This document shows positions 61,536 through 64,000 of a DNA stretch of 64,000 nucleotides, one piece after another. Position numbers and translations under genes: made by a program. The first letter of the stretch is position 1. Each line of letters opens with the position of its first letter. Under the pieces are notes generated by a model. It searched no databases. It was not told where the DNA came from and saw nothing but the letters and a program-made list of their open reading frames with translations. Location of the stretch: assembly GCF_900156375.1 (NCBI RefSeq), contig NZ_FTNK01000014.1, forward strand, positions 92,653 to 156,652, written 5' to 3'. This stretch comes from Paenibacillus macquariensis. Lineage in GTDB: Bacteria > Bacillota > Bacilli > Paenibacillales > Paenibacillaceae.

Positions 61536-61561
61536 CCCTTACCGCCACTATGCGGTAAGGG
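61536..61561 (-). promoter_or_regulatory. Intercistronic hairpin between LplC-type permease and SBP
   Basis: CCCTTACCGC-6 nt-GCGGTAAGGG is a perfect 10-bp stem, followed by TTGTAATA without a U-run. It may set the relative expression of the binding protein. Confidence 0.65.
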
Positions 61562-61582
61562 GGAATATCTTGAAATAATGGA

Positions 61583-62473
61583 CTATCCTTTGATCGAACC
61601 AATCATCATACCCTTCACAAAGTACTTTTGTAAGAAAGGATATACGAACACAATAGGAAGTGTAGTAACGACCATCGTCGCGAGCTTGATCGATTGGGAT
61701 GTTACTGTCTTCGCTCCAGAACTTCCTTGCACTGCAGCAACCATTTGACTAGAACTTGATTGTGCAACCACTCGGTATAGATACGTCTGAATAGGTTGAA
61801 GATCCGTATTGTTGATATAAATCATGCCCGTGAAATAATCATTCCACTGATATACACCATGGAATAATGCAATCGTCGCAAGAACAGGCATGGATACCGG
61901 AAGAACTATTCTCAGAAAAATGGACCAATCATTAGCCCCGTCAATTCTAGCTGCTTCCTCCAATCCTTCCGGAATTTCACGAAAGAACGTCATAAAGATA
62001 ATAAGATCGAAGAAACTAAACATAGCAGGAATGATATATACAAGAAAATTATCAAGTAAATGAAGATCTTTCATAAGTAGGAACGATGGAATCAGTCCAC
62101 CTGCGAAGAACAATGTAACCGTCCCAATCAGGATATACACTTTACCTCCGATAAGTCCCCTACGTGAGAGGGCATACGCAACCATGGCTGTAAAGAATAC
62201 ATGCGCAACCGTACCGATGAACGTCTTAGCTACTGTAATTCCCATAGCAGTCATAATACCTGGACTATCAAATACCGCTTCGAAGTTCTCAAAGCTAAAC
62301 ATTCTAGGCCACCAGTAGATACCACCACTCATGGCATCTGTCCCATTGTTAAAAGCGTTGACCAACACGTACCATATCGGGTACAAGGTGACGAAACAAA
62401 TAAGTAACATACCGATGGTGTTGATGATATCGAATAGGGCCTCACTTTTCGTTTTTCGTTGAAGTTTAAACAT
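61583..62473 (-). CDS. Carbohydrate ABC transporter permease (LplC-type)
   Basis: This 296-residue MalG-like permease has six helices and the EAA loop LEEAARIDGANDWSIFLRIVLP. It forms a heterodimer with the LplB-type protein. ATG at 62473 is backed by AAGGAGG 9 nt upstream; the frame extends to 62542 without a ribosome site. The C-terminus ends MIGSIKG, normal for LplC/YtcP proteins. No ATPase gene is present, so a shared MsmX-type ATPase is presumed. Confidence 0.92.
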   Translation of the reverse strand: MFKLQRKTKSEALFDIINTIGMLLICFVTLYPIWYVLVNAFNNGTDAMSGGIYWWPRMFSFENFEAVFDSPGIMTAMGITVAKTFIGTVAHVFFTAMVAYALSRRGLIGGKVYILIGTVTLFFAGGLIPSFLLMKDLHLLDNFLVYIIPAMFSFFDLIIFMTFFREIPEGLEEAARIDGANDWSIFLRIVLPVSMPVLATIALFHGVYQWNDYFTGMIYINNTDLQPIQTYLYRVVAQSSSSQMVAAVQGSSGAKTVTSQSIKLATMVVTTLPIVFVYPFLQKYFVKGMMIGSIKG

Positions 62474-62492
62474 GTGTATGAGCCTCCTTATT

Positions 62493-63470
62493 CTAAAACA
62501 GCGACGTATCGTTAATTTTTTTAGAAAATTTATTCGCAACAAGTAGTAGGATCAATGCAATCACTGACTTAATCAAACCAACAGCAGCTGAATAGGAATA
62601 CCTACCGTTAAGAATACCTGTTTGATATACATAGTAGTCTATTACATTACTTGCACTGTCATTGAGCGAGTTACGTAAGACTAGAATCTGATCGAAATTA
62701 GAGTTAAGCACGCCACTGACTGCTAGTATGAATAAAATACTAATTGTAGATTTAATGGACGGCAGTGTAATATACCACATTTTCTGAAAACGTCCTGCAC
62801 CATCGATGGTCGCTGCTTCGTACATTTCAGGAGATACACTCGAGATCGCAGCCAGATAGATGATCGCAGACCATCCTAACTCTTTCCACAAATCTGAAGA
62901 AATAATAATTGTCCAGAAATAGCTAGGCTCGGCCAAATAGGTAATAGGTTGATCAATAATATGTAAAAATAATAGTATATTATTAATAATTCCAACGTCT
63001 GCTAACCAAGTTGCTAATATGCCTCCCAATACAACCCATGAGAGAAAGTGTGGTAGGTAAGAAATCGTTTGTACGAATTTCTTGAAACGAACAGATCGTA
63101 GTTCATTTAGAAAGAGAGCAAAAATAATAGGTAATGGGAATCCTATTATTAACTTAATAAAACTAATCCCGATCGTATTCTTGATGACATTCCCTAGGTT
63201 CTCATCTTCCAGAAAAGCTCTGAAATGCTCTAGCCCAGCCCAAGGTGCTTCTGATATCGAATGGATAATATCGAAATTTTTAAAGGCGATGATTACACCA
63301 TACATTGGAATGTAATTGAAGATAATCATCCATGCGACTCCAAGTAAAGCCATGGTCTGAAGATGCCTCTGGGTGTATAATTTCTTCAACCATTTACGCC
63401 GAGTTGAGGGCGAATTAACTGGGATTTCTTGCGATGCAATTTCTCTGTTTATAGTAGGTTTCATTTCCAC
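62493..63470 (-). CDS. Carbohydrate ABC transporter permease (LplB-type)
   Basis: This permease of about 325 residues belongs to the LplB/YteP group, with helix 1 LLGVAWMIIFNYIPMYGVIIAF and the EAA loop EMYEAATIDGAGRFQKMWYITLPSI. A GTG at 63470 has GGAGG 8 nt upstream and is preferred; ATG at 63485 overlaps that site and ATG at 63464 is 14 nt away. It is the first gene of the operon that continues with LplC, the binding protein and YesMN. A cre-like site lies about 40 bp upstream. Confidence 0.9.
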   Translation of the reverse strand: MEMKPTINREIASQEIPVNSPSTRRKWLKKLYTQRHLQTMALLGVAWMIIFNYIPMYGVIIAFKNFDIIHSISEAPWAGLEHFRAFLEDENLGNVIKNTIGISFIKLIIGFPLPIIFALFLNELRSVRFKKFVQTISYLPHFLSWVVLGGILATWLADVGIINNILLFLHIIDQPITYLAEPSYFWTIIISSDLWKELGWSAIIYLAAISSVSPEMYEAATIDGAGRFQKMWYITLPSIKSTISILFILAVSGVLNSNFDQILVLRNSLNDSASNVIDYYVYQTGILNGRYSYSAAVGLIKSVIALILLLVANKFSKKINDTSLF

Positions 63471-63506
63471 GATTTCGACCTCCATGCTGATTCTTTTTCT
63501 CTATGT

Positions 63507-63520
63507 TGAAAGCACTTACA
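63507..63520. promoter_or_regulatory. Candidate cre (CcpA) site upstream of the lplB-type gene
   Basis: TGAAAGCACTTACA matches the cre consensus TGWAANCGNTNWCA at 13 of 14 positions. The mismatch is at the central CG, read here as CA. Confidence 0.55.
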
Positions 63521-63648
63521 TCACTATCTTTATAGTACGTCCTTTTCCTCATAGACATAAGGCTTCAGATTTCGTATTTAGGGTCTCATTTTTCGGGTAA
63601 TGATAGAAAATAATATTAATAAAGGCGACTTTCCATTTAGCTCTGAAC

Positions 63649-63698
63649 TGTGACCCGTAAGATGGAAACTTTGAAAAAAGTGACCCTCTTGCGGGTCA
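63649..63698 (+). mobile_element. Probable left end of an IS3-type element
   Basis: The sequence from TGTGACCCGTAAGATGG to CCCTCTTGCGGGTCA forms an imperfect inverted repeat (GACCCGTAAGATGG with CCCTCTTGCGGGTC), just upstream of the transposase orfA. This could include the terminal repeat. The other end is outside the window, so the boundary is a guess. Confidence 0.4.
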
Positions 63699-63741
63699 TT
63701 TGTGTTTTAATCGAATTATCTAAAAAAGCGGAGGTCAATTT

Positions 63742-64000
63742 ATGAACAAAGCGAGAGGAACTTCAAAGATATTTAATGAACATGAGATCAAGCAATTGGA
63801 GGTAAATCCCCATGTTCAGAATGTCAGGGAGAAGACCATTACGTATTCACCCACATTTAAGCTGGCCGCAGTGAAAGCCTACGAGAAGGGACAGACTCCA
63901 ATGGAGATCTTTCTTGAAGCTGGATTTGACTTGGATTTCATTGGTCGTGACAAGCCAAAGCATTGTCTAAATCGTTGGCGTAATACGTACACTGCTCTCG
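63742..64000 (+). CDS. IS3-family transposase OrfA, partial
   Basis: The reading frame starts at ATG with GGAGG upstream and runs off the right edge after 86 codons without a stop. The product begins MNKARGTSKIFNEHEIKQLE and includes the helix-turn-helix-like YSPTFKLAAVKAYEKGQTPM and HCLNRWRNTYTAL. It resembles the OrfA/HTH part of IS3-type transposases common in Paenibacillus. Completeness cannot be judged. Confidence 0.75.
   Translation, partial: MNKARGTSKIFNEHEIKQLEVNPHVQNVREKTITYSPTFKLAAVKAYEKGQTPMEIFLEAGFDLDFIGRDKPKHCLNRWRNTYTAL

Overview
The window looks like a chromosomal segment of a low-to-moderate GC, spore-former-type Firmicute, most likely Paenibacillus or a close relative. This is inferred from gene content, not from a marker gene. 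The supporting content is YesM/YesN two-component pairs with Lpl-type sugar transporters, a TPP riboswitch controlling thiXYZ-type genes, a Btr-type AraC/siderophore-binding fusion, KhtTU, a YdjO-like protein, an IF-3 paralogue, strong AGGAGG ribosome binding sites and Firmicute-style hairpin-plus-U terminators. No rRNA, tRNA, CRISPR array or complete mobile element was found. The only mobile DNA is the start of an IS3-type element at the right edge.

Layout. 1-14.4 kb is a maltodextrin locus: neopullulanase, a chemoreceptor, malG/malF/malE (no ATPase), a lipoprotein amylase, a LacI-type regulator, beta-phosphoglucomutase and maltose phosphorylase. Four copies of a GCAAACG-type palindrome mark the probable regulon. 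14.4-17.4 kb holds an EAL protein, a flavin-type oxidoreductase and an MFS transporter. 17.5-20.7 kb is a TPP-riboswitch-controlled pyrimidine/thiamine uptake operon. 20.7-24.9 kb carries a VTT membrane protein, a TatD-like hydrolase, an NfrA-type reductase with a TetR regulator, and an ABC-2-like export protein. 25-32.4 kb contains the copper genes copA, copCD and ycnI, plus an HD-GYP protein. 32.5-35.3 kb groups a YdjO-like zinc ribbon, a cold shock protein with a long structured leader, an IF-3 paralogue and a MurG-like enzyme. 35.6-41.9 kb has an SDR, YitT, khtTU and an LTA-synthase-like enzyme. 42-44.9 kb is a Fur-controlled siderophore receptor and its matching AraC-type regulator.

45.1-51.5 kb is the most unusual part: a three-gene operon of a TerB_N/TerB_C protein, a BrxD-like (DUF2791) ATPase and a BrxHI/Lhr-like helicase, with no BREX methyltransferase or PglZ. 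It is probably a DNA-transaction or defence module. 51.6-56.0 kb is a persulfide/sulfane-sulfur detoxification cluster (yrk/cst-like) behind a CsoR/CstR-type operator. 56.2-63.5 kb is a sugar ABC transporter (lplB-lplC-SBP) with its own YesM/YesN sensor system.

The strongest leads are the TerB-BrxD-helicase operon, a 45-bp tandem palindromic repeat array between malR and pgmB, the hairpin-rich repeat inside the sulfur operon, and the structured leader of the cold shock gene beside an IF-3 paralogue. Start codons were chosen from ribosome binding site spacing, so several CDS are shorter than the longest open frame. Functions are assigned by recognising family motifs by eye; no database search was run.
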